DNA of 40,595 bases from an uncultured Clostridia bacterium (GTDB lineage Bacteria; Bacillota; Clostridia; TANB77; CAG-508), in assembly GCA_944391015.1 (NCBI GenBank), contig CALXRZ010000009.1, positions 1-40,595 of the forward strand. The letters are read 5' to 3'. This document shows, piece after piece, positions 1-9,802 of this stretch (position 1 is the stretch's first letter; each line of letters starts with the position of its first letter). Under the pieces are notes generated by a model, which had not been told where the DNA came from, did no database searches, and saw only the letters and a list, made by a program, of their open reading frames with translations. Both the position numbers and the translations under genes were made by a program.

Positions 1-3000
1 ATTTTATGGTAAACAGATTCTTCTGTTCCGCCTTCCATTTCATCTGTTGCTGATAATTCTACTAAGTTTCCGTCTTCATCATATAATGATACTTTTATGT
101 TTTTGTATCTTCTATCACCCTCTGTTGTACTTACACCATCTGCCAATGTCTCTTTACCTGATAGAGTTTCTTCCCATACATAACCTCCAAGTTTCATTGT
201 GATGTTAATTCCTGGTGGCACATCAGTTGGTGGCACATCAGTTGGTGGTGTACCTCCATCCATTTCTAATCCAATTTCAAGTGATGTTGCGTGTAATACT
301 CTTTCAATGTTTAGTAGTGCAAAGTGATCTTGTACTTCTAGTGGTTTTAAACGTGAATAATCTTTATTGTATCCAGTATGTTCATAAAAATCTACTGGTA
401 TTATTATACCAAATGCTGCTAGAATTTCTTTAATAGGAATAGGTGTACTACTTTGAATTATTGGATTAGACTTCCATTCAACCTCATATACATAACCTAC
501 CATTTCACATATATCTGCTCCAGCCGTCATCCATTTAAAATCTATATGTAATACAAGTTTGCTTACTCTTTCTGCATCTGTAGTTACACCATCATTTGGA
601 TTTTCTATTCTTACATAGAATTCTTCTTCACCAGCAGATACACCTTTTGGATATACTTGTTCTTCACGGCTTATATATGACTTATCACTTGTTTCTGGTT
701 CAAAGAATTTTAAATCAAGCTCTTCATCATTATATATATATTTTTCTATTTCTATTTTTTCTTTAACAACTTCGTCATCTGAATTAAGTCCTATAAAGTA
801 CATATCAGAAATTCCGCCAAATGTTACTTCTTCATATACGCCACATATATAATCTATAGAGTAAGGTCCTATTGTTAATTTTTGTGAATCATAATCTGCA
901 TATACTCTTAGTTTATCATAATCTGTTTTATTTTCTGGCATAACACTTAGTTCTTCTTGATCTGCTTCTTTAGCTTCTTCCATTTTGTCATGGAATTCTT
1001 CATATTTTAATGCTTCTTCATATAAATCTCTTGAACCTTCTTGAATTCCTGTAGATTTACCTTTTTGTTTACCATAATCAGTAAACCATACTGCATTTTG
1101 TTTTTTTACATCCCATTCACCAAAAGTTGGATATGTTAAAATGTATGCCATATCTGGATGATATTGAGATCCACTTTTATCTGTCATATCATAGTGATCA
1201 TTTGTGCAGTGTAGAAAAGGATATGTTCTTTCCCCATTATTTTCTTCCCAATTTTCAATGTGTAAAGGAAATGCTCCTATTCCACCTCCTTGTACTATTG
1301 AGCCTATTGAATTTGTGATAAAATCTAATATTGAATTAGCATCTCCACCAGTTATTAAGTCTAGTAACATATCTAAATCCCCCAAGACAATGTCTGGATT
1401 CTTAGTACCAAAGCCAACTGACTGATTTGCATCGCCCTGGTGCTTCCATTGTCCAAATAAAGGATTTCCATAATAGTATCCATATTTTGATGCCTCTTCA
1501 TAAGTTAATTCTCCTGCTAAAGCTTCAAATTTTGCTCCATGTTCTGAACAATATAATATTATCGTAGCAGTAGATTTTGCCATACCAGGCTCACCAGTTG
1601 GCATTGTTGTCCCATCCCCAGATTGTACACCATCTGTTGCTGATGTATATTTTTTTATCTCATAGCCTGTTACAATGTTAGGAGAAGTGCTACCAGATAC
1701 TTTACCCGAATCATTATCCATAATCATTCCAGTTGTTGGGTGCGCAAACTTTTTGCTACTATCTTCTAATTGAGCTATTTTAAAAGTTCCATCTTCATTT
1801 CTTTCTATTTTTAATATTTCACCTGTCTCGGTATCAACTACAGTACTATTCCCTGCATTTCCAGAGCCTCCTGTACTTTCTCCTGTGCCTGTAGAACCAT
1901 CTCCTGTGCTTCCCCCTGAATCAGTAGAACCTCCTGTAATTCCTAATTCTATATCAATTTTTCCTATATTTCCTAGATCTAATGAAATGTCAAATGAATC
2001 ATCTGGTAAAATACTAGAAATAACATCATTTATTTTATCTGTTATATTATTTTTTAAGTTTGTAAGACCTTCATTCGCTAAATCTATTGCTATATCTGTT
2101 AAGCTATCTTTTATTTGCTCTGGCGTTATATTTGTTACTGTATTAATCATATTTTTTATGTCATCTATTGTTGTATTTGATATTTTATCTACAATCATAT
2201 CAACGACAGTGTCTGATATTGAATCTGGCAATATGTCTGATATTACATCAGATGCTATATTGGTAAAAATATCTTTTGCAAGCGTCTTTGACATATCCTT
2301 AACGATATCTTCCAATTTATCCGTAGATAAGTTTTCTAACATATTTGATAATTTATCTTCTAGGTTTCCTGATAATATATCTGGTAACTCTCCTGATAAG
2401 ACATCAGATACAATATTAGGTAACTCTTTTTGTAAAGCACTTGTTAAATAATCTGTTATTTGGTTATCTGGTAAATCTTCTGATATATTTGCTAGTTGAT
2501 CTTGTAAGAATTCTGTAACTTTGCCTTCTACAACACTAGTCAATTTACCCTTTAAAGCTTCTGTTAAATCTTCTCCTGAAATTTCAAAACCCGAATCTAA
2601 AAATTCACGTATTTCTTCTGGATCTATTTCCACATTAGTTTTTTTGCCATTTGGATCTGTATAAGTTATATTGTATGATAAGTCACCTTTTTGAGTAAGT
2701 TCTTTTATTATTTCTGTTATTGTTGTTCCATCATCTCTGTGTTCAGTAATTGTTTCTGTAGTAACTACCGTTCCGTCATCTAATGTTGTCGTTGTTTTAT
2801 CACTTGATGTTAAAGAACTTTCGGTTTCTTCTGTGTCTCCTGCAGACTTTAAGTCTGAACTACCATTTGTGCTTGTTGTTTCTACTTCTAAATTATTTCC
2901 ATCTTGTAATCCAACAACTATTTCATTTACTTTTTTATAATCAGTCGCTAGTATTGGACTAGAAAGAACCGTTAAAGTTATTAACATAATAGAAATAATT

Positions 3001-3047
3001 ACTACACTAAAAATTCTTTTATGCTTCTTACTTTTTAAAGACTTCAT
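1..3047 (-). CDS. Large secreted surface protein with SdrD-B/Cna-B-like domain (partial, C-terminus off window)
   Basis: An uninterrupted minus-strand frame runs from an ATG at 3047 to the window edge (1015 codons seen). A good AAGGAGG lies about 10 bases before the ATG, and the gene starts 19 bp after the stop of the giant protein upstream, so the two form an operon. Residues 1-37 are a signal peptide: a lysine-rich start, then a hydrophobic stretch ending near SSPILA. Residues about 150-340 are a long helical stretch made of variants of LPDxLSxxLxDKLSN. A Gly/Ser/Thr linker follows at about 370-390, then a globular region containing cysteines and tryptophans. After a duplicated TDVPP linker, a domain opening KLGGYVWEETLSGKE looks like the start of an SdrD-B or Cna-B repeat (established fold class of surface adhesins). 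The anchor is not visible. The exact function is unknown; a cell-surface structural or adhesin role is inferred. Confidence 0.85.
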   Translation of the reverse strand, partial: MKSLKSKKHKRIFSVVIISIMLITLTVLSSPILATDYKKVNEIVVGLQDGNNLEVETTSTNGSSDLKSAGDTEETESSLTSSDKTTTTLDDGTVVTTETITEHRDDGTTITEIIKELTQKGDLSYNITYTDPNGKKTNVEIDPEEIREFLDSGFEISGEDLTEALKGKLTSVVEGKVTEFLQDQLANISEDLPDNQITDYLTSALQKELPNIVSDVLSGELPDILSGNLEDKLSNMLENLSTDKLEDIVKDMSKTLAKDIFTNIASDVISDILPDSISDTVVDMIVDKISNTTIDDIKNMINTVTNITPEQIKDSLTDIAIDLANEGLTNLKNNITDKINDVISSILPDDSFDISLDLGNIGKIDIELGITGGSTDSGGSTGDGSTGTGESTGGSGNAGNSTVVDTETGEILKIERNEDGTFKIAQLEDSSKKFAHPTTGMIMDNDSGKVSGSTSPNIVTGYEIKKYTSATDGVQSGDGTTMPTGEPGMAKSTATIILYCSEHGAKFEALAGELTYEEASKYGYYYGNPLFGQWKHQGDANQSVGFGTKNPDIVLGDLDMLLDLITGGDANSILDFITNSIGSIVQGGGIGAFPLHIENWEENNGERTYPFLHCTNDHYDMTDKSGSQYHPDMAYILTYPTFGEWDVKKQNAVWFTDYGKQKGKSTGIQEGSRDLYEEALKYEEFHDKMEEAKEADQEELSVMPENKTDYDKLRVYADYDSQKLTIGPYSIDYICGVYEEVTFGGISDMYFIGLNSDDEVVKEKIEIEKYIYNDEELDLKFFEPETSDKSYISREEQVYPKGVSAGEEEFYVRIENPNDGVTTDAERVSKLVLHIDFKWMTAGADICEMVGYVYEVEWKSNPIIQSSTPIPIKEILAAFGIIIPVDFYEHTGYNKDYSRLKPLEVQDHFALLNIERVLHATSLEIGLEMDGGTPPTDVPPTDVPPGINITMKLGGYVWEETLSGKETLADGVSTTEGDRRYKNIKVSLYDEDGNLVELSATDEMEGGTEESVYHK

Positions 3048-3066
3048 ACTATCTTTCCTCCTTTCT

Positions 3067-6000
3067 TTACTTTTTCTTATTTAATATAAATTTTTTAATT
3101 CCGAATATGCCAAGACCTAACATTGTAATTACTACTAAAGTTATAGCTGTGTATTTTATAATTGCACCTGTTACTATACCTACTACAACTTCTGCCTTGC
3201 CCATATCGTCTTCTGAGCTATCCTTATTGTTTACTGTAGAGTCTACATCTTCTAGCCCCATTTCATTATAGCTTTCGTATATTTCTGCATTGTTGTCTAA
3301 TATTCCTAGCATATCATCTGTTATGTTTATGCTAACTACTAAAGTTAATTCTTTTGTTTCTCCTGGGTTAATAACTTGTTCTGCTAATGTAGAGTTATAA
3401 ATGTTTCCGTTATCTGATAAATACCAGTCTGGGTTTAGTTCTGTACTGAAGTTAACATTATCTGGTAAATAATCTACTATTTTATTTGCATACCCTGGTA
3501 CCGAACCCTCATTTTTAACTACTATTTTATACTCTATTGCTGCACTGCTTTGTCCTACGTTTCTTTCTAGAACTTCTACTTTTCCTAATGTTGTATTTGC
3601 ATCATACTCGTCTACTCTCGTTCCTATAGTTGGAGTTGTAAGTGTTATTTTACTTACATATTTGTCTAATCTTAAGTCAAATCTATTGGCAGTATATACA
3701 CCTAGGTCTATATCTCTTATGTTTTCGCCATCTACTTTTAATACATCTGTCATACCTGCAAGTCTTCTTTCACCATCAACTGTAATATTAACATCTATTG
3801 CATCTGAGTTAAATCTTTCATTTACTCCTTCTTTTCGATACTCTGTTAACGTATAGTTTGATGAGTCATATACGAATACTACTACATATTCTCCATTTGG
3901 TAAATTACTAAATGTATATTTTCCAGTGCTTGATGTTTTAGTTCTCTTTTGCTCTCCAGAATCTGGGTCTGTTATTATTGCACTTAAATCTTTATTTAAC
4001 AATAACACTTCTATGTTTTCTAGTTTTGCTTCTGAAGTTTCTCTTTCTCCATTTGCGTTTTCATCTATCCAAGCTGTACCTGTTATTTTGTACCTATTAG
4101 GTTTGCTTGAACTGCCTCCGCCTTGGCTTCCTCCTCCACCTTGGCTATGATCTATATTTGGGTCATATTCTATTATTGCTGTTACTTCGTTTGAAGTTAC
4201 TGGGTCAAATCCAAATGCTTCTACAGTTGCTGATGTTTTTACTTCTCTATCGTTTTCATCTGGTAATAAATCTGCTTTTACTTTTACTTCTACTTCTGCT
4301 GTACCCCCAGCTTCTAATTCTATTATATCTATTGTAACTACTCCATTAGATGCATTTTTTATTGTTCCCTTATCACTTCCACTTGTATATGTTGCTTCCA
4401 CCAAAGATAGCCCTTCTGGAAGTGTCATTTTCATTCTATTATTCATAGATATAGAATTGCTATTATTTGTTATTCTAAAATGATAACTATATTCTGAACC
4501 TTCTTTAATATATATGTCTGATAATTCTTCTTGTACTATGCTTAAATCAATTTTATCTGTAGCAAATCTTCTTACATTTGAGTATTGTGGTTCTATGCCA
4601 TCTGCTGTTGCTGTTATTATTGATGTTAAATCTCCCCTAAAATCTTTTACTTCAAATTGAATATACACATATGTAGTTGTCATTGAATCATTATTACCTA
4701 GCATACTTAGTTGGCCTACATTTACAGAAATATTTTGTCCGTCTATACTTACTCCATCTTTTACTTTGTTTCCACTTTCGTTTAAATATGATACATCTTT
4801 AATTTCTATGCCTTCTGGGAAATTTAAACTTAATGTTACATTAGATAGGTTTTTATCAACTGACATATTTTCTACTTCAATTACATATTCTACTATTCTT
4901 CCTTTACGTAATACTTCATCAGAATCTGCATTTGGTATATTGATTATTTTTAATTCACCTTCTGTTACATTAAAAGTAAATGGTGTTGATTTAATCTCTC
5001 CTGTTATATTGTCAGCTATTAGAGACACGTTATTCTCTATATCAGATTCTCCCATCACAACATCTCCAAAGTCCACTACATTATTTACCTTTAATTCATA
5101 TCTTACAGTTGCTGTTTCTCCAGCTTTTATAGTTCCAACATCTATTATTTTTTCAGAATTATCACTATCAACATAAGCTCTTTCTCCTATTGGTAGTTCC
5201 GTATGTACTGTTCCTTTTGGAGCTATTGCTTTTAGTTTTGCATTTTCTATATCTGTATCTCCTGTATTTTTAATTGTAGCTGTCATTTCTACAATTTGTC
5301 CACCTCTTACTGCATCTGTTGCTGTAGAAAGTGTTATTTCTGCTTCTGGTCCTTCTCCTGTAGAAAAACCAATTACAGAAGATGTTTTGCTTTCTACCAT
5401 TTGTCCTATTTCAGAATCGTTTGTATAGTATACTTTGTACATTGTATATGCGTCGTTGTCTGGTGTTAAATTTTCTGGCATTACCATATCATAGCTAATG
5501 TCTATTTTTGTGCCAGGTTTCATTTTGTAATCATCATTAAATACTATTAAGTATGATTTTGAACTTGTTCTTGCAGTTGTTGACCAACCATTGCTTGCAT
5601 CTTGTAAATCTTTGTTAGCATTTGCATTGTCTGAATAATATACTGTGTAGTTTTTGCTGTCTACTCCTTTTAGTTCTACTTGTGTTGCAAGTGGCATCGA
5701 GAATGTTGAACCCATTTCATTGTTTGTGTCTATTTGTGTATTTCCTTGTGCTGGTATTCTTCCTAATATTGATATTTTGCTTATATCATTGTTGTAGTTA
5801 TTTATAACTGTTCCCTCTATTGTTGTTGTTCTTTCATCTGAATATGTGTCTATTGGTAATGTTATAGGTTCTTCTGAAATTGATAGTACATCCTCTGCTC
5901 CATCTTTGTAGTTGCTTACACCATTTGCTGTAACTACTCCGCTAGGTGCTACATATGTAATTTCTGTAGATACTGTTCCTTTTGTTTTTGTAGCTACTTC

Positions 6001-8217
6001 GTTTTCGTTTGTATATTCCATTGTAATTTTGTCTTTTCCACTTGGTGTTAATGTGTCTGTTGTTAAGTCTGTATTAAATACTATTATTGCTCCTTTATAT
6101 TCTGCATTTATTGCATATTCTGTTTGATTTCCTTCTAATTCAGCTACTATAACTGCTTGTCCGTCTTCTGCTACTAATTTTGCATCTTTTAGTTTTAAAC
6201 CATTTCCTAATAAAATGTTAGTTCCTTTTAGGTTTATTTTCTTTATATAAGAAGGTAGTTTTATTTTTAATGTAGGATTTTTAAATAATCCATTGTATAC
6301 GCTAGATGTATCTAGTACTGCTCTTATTTCTACATTTTCGTTTGTTAATACTGTAGTTAAGTTTGGTTTGCTTATTTGTAATTCTACCTTTGTTTCTGGT
6401 TCTTTTAATGCTATATCTGCAGTTTTTGTAACACTTTTTACATTTGTGCTACCTTTTAATTCTGTTCTTATTTTTTTGAAGCTTTGCATTTGTGTTTTAG
6501 AATAATCTATTTCACCTTTTAAAGCTTTTACTATTCTAAGTTCTATTTGTCCCTCTGTAATTGGTGCTGTTGTTGTAATTACTAATTTGTTGTTATTACT
6601 TGAGCTTATATCTAATTTGTATTTTCCATCTTCTACTGCTGTGTCTTTATTTATTTTTCCAAGTTCTTTTCCGTTTGAATCTTTTACTGTTATTTGTCCA
6701 TCTTCACCTAGTATTTTATTAAATATTGCTTGGCTTATTTCTATTCTTTTATTATATGAATAATTTTTTCCATCTACAGTTGTATATGCTTGTGCCTCTT
6801 CTTCTGTTAAAAATTTGTCATAGCTTTGAGCAAATTCTAATGAAGTTGTTAGTTTAGCATTATATATTGTTGCAATGTAGTCTGTATAATATTCTGTTTC
6901 TGTTTTGTTTTTTGCATCATAGTTTGCATATACATACCCTTTACTTATATCCTTTGTAGCTTTTGCTTCAAAGTCTGTCATTTCTCCTGATGTTTCTGTA
7001 TATTTTAATTCGTAAACTGTTTGAGCTGTTATTTGTGTTTCTTCATTATTATATAAGCTTAAATTTGCAACTGCTGTAATGTTGCTTTCTATTCCGTTTT
7101 CTTTTGCAAAATCGTATACTTCTTTGCTTTCAAATATATATGTAACTATGTATTCATCTGTAACATTCTTTTTCCACGAGATACTATCTTGTAAATTTGC
7201 TGTATTTATAGTTACTTTTCCTGTATTTATATCATAAGAGTAATTACTATTTGTAAATTCTATTCCATCTGTTTTGCCATTTGTTGCTTGAGTACTATTT
7301 GCAATAACGGTTACTGATGTTGGCTTTGTGTTATTTATTTCTGGAGCAGTTAATTCTATTTGTGTATTTTTTATAGGTAAACTACTGTTTTTTACATTTG
7401 AGTTTACTTTTGTTTGTACCATAACACCATAAGCTTTACCTGTATTTTTTTCGGCATCAGTATTTGTTGTAGCATTGGCTTCAGTATTTTCGCCTGTGCC
7501 TAAATCTACTCCTACTTCTGCTATAGTATTTGTACTATTTGTTGTAGTTTCATTTTTTGGCTCCTCTGTATTATTTTGCTCTTCTTCGTTATTTTGTTCA
7601 ATGCCATCTACTACATATGGAATGTATTTGGTAGCTTCAACTTTTATTTCTGCTTCTGCTGTACCTTTCCAAAAAAGCTTATTAGCCACTTCTTTTTCTA
7701 GTGAGTTTCTTTCACCTTCGCCATCTACATAAGTACCAAAAAGTTTAGTAGTTGTTTCTTTTGCAAAGTAGTCTAAAGAAACGTTTTCTCCTTCTAATAT
7801 TTCTATTGGAACTTCTATTTCAACATTTGAGCCATTGTCTATTTTATTTAAAGTAATTTTATTGTTTGCTGTATCTATGCTCTTAATGTTTTCGTTTGTA
7901 ATTCCATCTTTTATTTTAAAGTTTGCATTTTGGAATTCAACCGTTGTTCCCTCATCTACATAACCGGCATTATTAACCACGATTTTTAGGTAAATTTTTG
8001 CCTCTTCTGAACCAATATCAAAAGTTTGGTTATGTATTTGTCCATAAAAATACGAGTTAAATTCTACATTTTTTTGGTTAGTTTTTGATGTTTGTTCATT
8101 TAACTCTTCATCACTTAGCGCTTGAGCTATGGTAAACTCACCTATTATTAGTAGGTTTGCGCTCATTAAAATTATAACCATAATTAGTGCAATAATTTTT
8201 TCAAATAGTTTACTCAT
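3067..8217 (-). CDS. Giant surface protein with DUF11-like repeats, SdrD-B-like domain and C-terminal membrane anchor
   Basis: 1716 residues. I chose the ATG at 8217 (MSKLFEKII) over one 27 bases upstream because GGAGG sits 7 bases before it. Residues 1-35 form a signal peptide ending near IAQA. The body is a series of beta-rich domains of the DUF11/CARDB type, for example TNTGD-like and NNSNSISMNNR turns where conserved Asn-Thr pairs occur. A glycine-serine linker (GGGGSQGGGSSS) then leads into an SdrD-B-like domain (GTAWIDENANGERE and GKYTFSNLPNGEYVVVF). After one more DUF11-like domain the protein ends in a single membrane helix and a KKFILNKKK tail. There is no LPxTG motif, so it is membrane-anchored rather than sortase-linked. 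It precedes the other surface protein by 19 bp in one operon. The role is inferred to be cell-surface structure or adhesion; no catalytic motif is seen. Confidence 0.85.
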   Translation of the reverse strand: MSKLFEKIIALIMVIILMSANLLIIGEFTIAQALSDEELNEQTSKTNQKNVEFNSYFYGQIHNQTFDIGSEEAKIYLKIVVNNAGYVDEGTTVEFQNANFKIKDGITNENIKSIDTANNKITLNKIDNGSNVEIEVPIEILEGENVSLDYFAKETTTKLFGTYVDGEGERNSLEKEVANKLFWKGTAEAEIKVEATKYIPYVVDGIEQNNEEEQNNTEEPKNETTTNSTNTIAEVGVDLGTGENTEANATTNTDAEKNTGKAYGVMVQTKVNSNVKNSSLPIKNTQIELTAPEINNTKPTSVTVIANSTQATNGKTDGIEFTNSNYSYDINTGKVTINTANLQDSISWKKNVTDEYIVTYIFESKEVYDFAKENGIESNITAVANLSLYNNEETQITAQTVYELKYTETSGEMTDFEAKATKDISKGYVYANYDAKNKTETEYYTDYIATIYNAKLTTSLEFAQSYDKFLTEEEAQAYTTVDGKNYSYNKRIEISQAIFNKILGEDGQITVKDSNGKELGKINKDTAVEDGKYKLDISSSNNNKLVITTTAPITEGQIELRIVKALKGEIDYSKTQMQSFKKIRTELKGSTNVKSVTKTADIALKEPETKVELQISKPNLTTVLTNENVEIRAVLDTSSVYNGLFKNPTLKIKLPSYIKKINLKGTNILLGNGLKLKDAKLVAEDGQAVIVAELEGNQTEYAINAEYKGAIIVFNTDLTTDTLTPSGKDKITMEYTNENEVATKTKGTVSTEITYVAPSGVVTANGVSNYKDGAEDVLSISEEPITLPIDTYSDERTTTIEGTVINNYNNDISKISILGRIPAQGNTQIDTNNEMGSTFSMPLATQVELKGVDSKNYTVYYSDNANANKDLQDASNGWSTTARTSSKSYLIVFNDDYKMKPGTKIDISYDMVMPENLTPDNDAYTMYKVYYTNDSEIGQMVESKTSSVIGFSTGEGPEAEITLSTATDAVRGGQIVEMTATIKNTGDTDIENAKLKAIAPKGTVHTELPIGERAYVDSDNSEKIIDVGTIKAGETATVRYELKVNNVVDFGDVVMGESDIENNVSLIADNITGEIKSTPFTFNVTEGELKIINIPNADSDEVLRKGRIVEYVIEVENMSVDKNLSNVTLSLNFPEGIEIKDVSYLNESGNKVKDGVSIDGQNISVNVGQLSMLGNNDSMTTTYVYIQFEVKDFRGDLTSIITATADGIEPQYSNVRRFATDKIDLSIVQEELSDIYIKEGSEYSYHFRITNNSNSISMNNRMKMTLPEGLSLVEATYTSGSDKGTIKNASNGVVTIDIIELEAGGTAEVEVKVKADLLPDENDREVKTSATVEAFGFDPVTSNEVTAIIEYDPNIDHSQGGGGSQGGGSSSKPNRYKITGTAWIDENANGERETSEAKLENIEVLLLNKDLSAIITDPDSGEQKRTKTSSTGKYTFSNLPNGEYVVVFVYDSSNYTLTEYRKEGVNERFNSDAIDVNITVDGERRLAGMTDVLKVDGENIRDIDLGVYTANRFDLRLDKYVSKITLTTPTIGTRVDEYDANTTLGKVEVLERNVGQSSAAIEYKIVVKNEGSVPGYANKIVDYLPDNVNFSTELNPDWYLSDNGNIYNSTLAEQVINPGETKELTLVVSINITDDMLGILDNNAEIYESYNEMGLEDVDSTVNNKDSSEDDMGKAEVVVGIVTGAIIKYTAITLVVITMLGLGIFGIKKFILNKKK

Positions 8218-8399
8218 AATAACCTCCATTTTTCTTTTTAACATATAATATATTATACGACATTTTCATTGTTTTTTCAATACTTTTCGGTTTTTTCCTA
8301 AAATTTCATAAACTTTTTATGTTTATTCTTTTTCTTACCATTTTATTTTGCCTTTTTTTTGAAAAAATTCTGACAAAAATCAACTTTTTTAGACAATAT

Positions 8400-8408
8400 A
8401 TTATACCA
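8400..8408 (-). promoter_or_regulatory. Extended -10 promoter candidate for the surface-protein operon
   Basis: On the minus strand the sequence reads TGGTATAAT, an extended -10 (TGnTATAAT), about 185 bases before the start at 8217. No convincing -35 sits 17 bases upstream, which fits an extended -10 promoter. The rest of the 406-bp gap (8218-8623) between the divergent genes is T-rich. It holds no reading frame that I can support. Confidence 0.4.
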
Positions 8409-8623
8409 TATAACTTATTTTAGCATTTTTTATCAATATTTCAATCTTTAATTTATATGTTTTAGTTACAGTAGCTTATAATTCTTTACGGAAGGTCTTT
8501 TTGTGCCGAAATATTAAAATTATATTACATTTTTATTACAATTTTACAATGTGTAACTATTTTAGTTTTTTTACATATTATATTATAGTTTTTTAAACAT
8601 ATATTATATAGAGGTGATTTTGT

Positions 8624-8776
8624 ATGAGCAATAATAATATGAATATGGCGGAGCTTATGTCTTTGTTAGCTAAAATGGATAAAAAGGATTTAGAGCAAGG
8701 GCTTAATAAGGTAAGCCAAATGTTAAAAACAAAGGATGCAAATTCTATAATAGATGAGTTTAAGAAAAATACTTAA
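8624..8776 (+). CDS. Small protein of unknown function (50 aa)
   Basis: ATG at 8624 is preceded by GAGGTGATTTTGT, a good ribosome binding site. The product, starting MSNNNMNMAELMSLLAKMD and rich in Lys, Met and Leu, is predicted to be helical and soluble. It is the first of three closely packed plus-strand genes; the next begins 24 bases after this stop. I do not recognise a named family. The tight packing and separate strong ribosome binding sites argue it is real. Possible relatives are small clostridial proteins found beside the downstream gene, but that is recollection, not something the sequence shows. Confidence 0.65.
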   Translation: MSNNNMNMAELMSLLAKMDKKDLEQGLNKVSQMLKTKDANSIIDEFKKNT

Positions 8777-8799
8777 TGCATATGAGGGAGGGGTTTTTA

Positions 8800-9180
8800 A
8801 TGAGTGATATTGATATGAATAACTTAATGGAACAATTTAATAAAATGCTACAAAATAATGAGTTTCCGGATGAACTAAAAAGTGCTTTAAATAATTTTAA
8901 AAATTCCTCTAATAATGCTGATTCTAATAATAAATCTGGTAGTGGCACAGATTCTACTATTCCAGATTTGGATATAAACACTATTTTAAAGATGAAACAA
9001 GTGATGGAGTCGATGAATTCTAATAAAAATGACCCCAGAAGTAAATTGTTGATGTCTTTAAAACCATATTTGAAAGAAAGTAGAAAAAAGAAAGTTGACC
9101 AATATGTTAAATTGTTTGGGTTAGGAAAAGCTTTTGAAATGCTTAATTCCCTAGGTGGTGAGAATAAAAATGATGTATAA
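8800..9180 (+). CDS. Hypothetical helical protein (126 aa)
   Basis: The start was set at ATG 8800, because GGGAGGGG lies about 7 bases upstream; an in-frame ATG at 8776 precedes that ribosome binding site and is unlikely. The N-terminal third (MSDIDMNNLMEQFNKML) is helical. A low-complexity Asn/Ser/Gly linker follows at residues 40-55, then a basic helical C-terminal half with NDPRSKLLMSLKPYLKES, a stretch that looks conserved in kind. No signal peptide or membrane helix is seen. Its stop overlaps the start of the next gene, indicating translational coupling. Function unknown. Confidence 0.75.
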   Translation: MSDIDMNNLMEQFNKMLQNNEFPDELKSALNNFKNSSNNADSNNKSGSGTDSTIPDLDINTILKMKQVMESMNSNKNDPRSKLLMSLKPYLKESRKKKVDQYVKLFGLGKAFEMLNSLGGENKNDV

Positions 9181-9607
9181 TTTTCCTTTTTATCCACACT
9201 TTCCTACTAAGTCATATAGGAGTTATCCACATAGCAGTAGATCGAAAGTGGATAATCCATCAACTTATCCACAAAGTTATCCACACAAAAATGTTTTTGG
9301 TGTAAATACAGCTAACTCACAAAGCGCGCAGAGTAGGCAGAATACTTTTTCTAAAAGCTTTTCAACTATGCACAATGGCTCTGCACAAAATGTGGATAAC
9401 TCTTGTAAAAATCCACAGGTCAATGTGGATAATTGTAATTCCAATGCAACAAATAACGATAAAGATGAAGAAAATTTTTTTGAAATTTTAGGTATAAAAT
9501 TATATTCTGATGATATTTTATTACTATGTTTGATTTTCTTTTTGTATAAAGAGGGGGTACAAGACGAGTATTTGTTTATTGCCTTGATTATGCTACTGCT
9601 ATCGTAA
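9170..9607 (+). CDS. Hypothetical protein with hydrophobic C-terminus; coding region contains DnaA-box cluster (146 aa)
   Basis: The ATG at 9170 (or 9173) overlaps the previous gene's stop at 9178-9180. The first 95 residues are low-complexity and rich in Ser, Asn, Pro and Tyr, with YPH/YPQ and VDN recurring. Those tripeptides are simply what TTATCCACA and its complement encode in this frame, so the amino-acid pattern may be dictated by DNA-level selection. The last 45 residues (ENFFEILGIKLYSDD, then LLCLIFFLY and LFIALIMLLLS) form two short hydrophobic segments. The gene ends before a bidirectional terminator. Function unknown; the C-terminal half looks like the conserved part. Confidence 0.7.
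   Translation: MMYNFPFYPHFPTKSYRSYPHSSRSKVDNPSTYPQSYPHKNVFGVNTANSQSAQSRQNTFSKSFSTMHNGSAQNVDNSCKNPQVNVDNCNSNATNNDKDEENFFEILGIKLYSDDILLLCLIFFLYKEGVQDEYLFIALIMLLLS
9190..9432. other. DnaA-box cluster inside a coding sequence
   Basis: Within 243 bp there are six perfect DnaA boxes. Four read TTATCCACA on the plus strand (9190, 9223, 9265, 9277) and two read TGTGGATAA (9391, 9424). One single-mismatch copy lies at 9247 (AGTGGATAA). The density and perfection exceed what chance would give in a 438-base gene. Known clusters of this kind are oriC or DnaA-titrating/regulatory clusters; no dnaA, dnaN or rpmH is nearby, so a titration or regulatory cluster is the more likely reading. Confidence 0.8.
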
Positions 9608-9724
9608 TTTAAACAATAAGAGAAGACTTTTTCTGTATAATAAGAAAATTAGCCTTGTTGCATACAAAAAAGGCGCTAAATTTTACAGAAATATCAATGG
9701 AAAAGTCGATTTTTTCTATACAAA

Positions 9725-9760
9725 AAAGCAATAGATTAAATTGTTCTATTGCCTTTTTTG
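9725..9760. terminator. Bidirectional intrinsic terminator
   Basis: Perfect 8-bp stem GCAATAGA/TCTATTGC with a 9-base loop, preceded by an A-run and followed by CTTTTTT. It lies between the plus-strand genes ending at 9607 and minC ending at 9803 on the other strand, and serves both. The rest of 9608-9802 shows no gene. Confidence 0.85.
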
Positions 9761-9802
9761 CTGTTTGTAATTTTCCACTGTGCAGTAAGTTAATTACTAC
9801 TA

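Noticed and set aside
1885-2451. 188-residue plus-strand open frame
   Set aside because: Shadow of the helical repeat region of the surface protein on the other strand; low-complexity and without a ribosome binding site.
8760-9197. 145-residue open frame on the minus strand
   Set aside because: It is antisense to the gene at 8800-9180, which has a strong ribosome binding site and a coupled neighbour.
9190-9432. Chromosomal oriC
   Set aside because: No dnaA, dnaN, rpmH or gyrB nearby and no clear DNA-unwinding region beside the boxes; a regulatory cluster is more likely.
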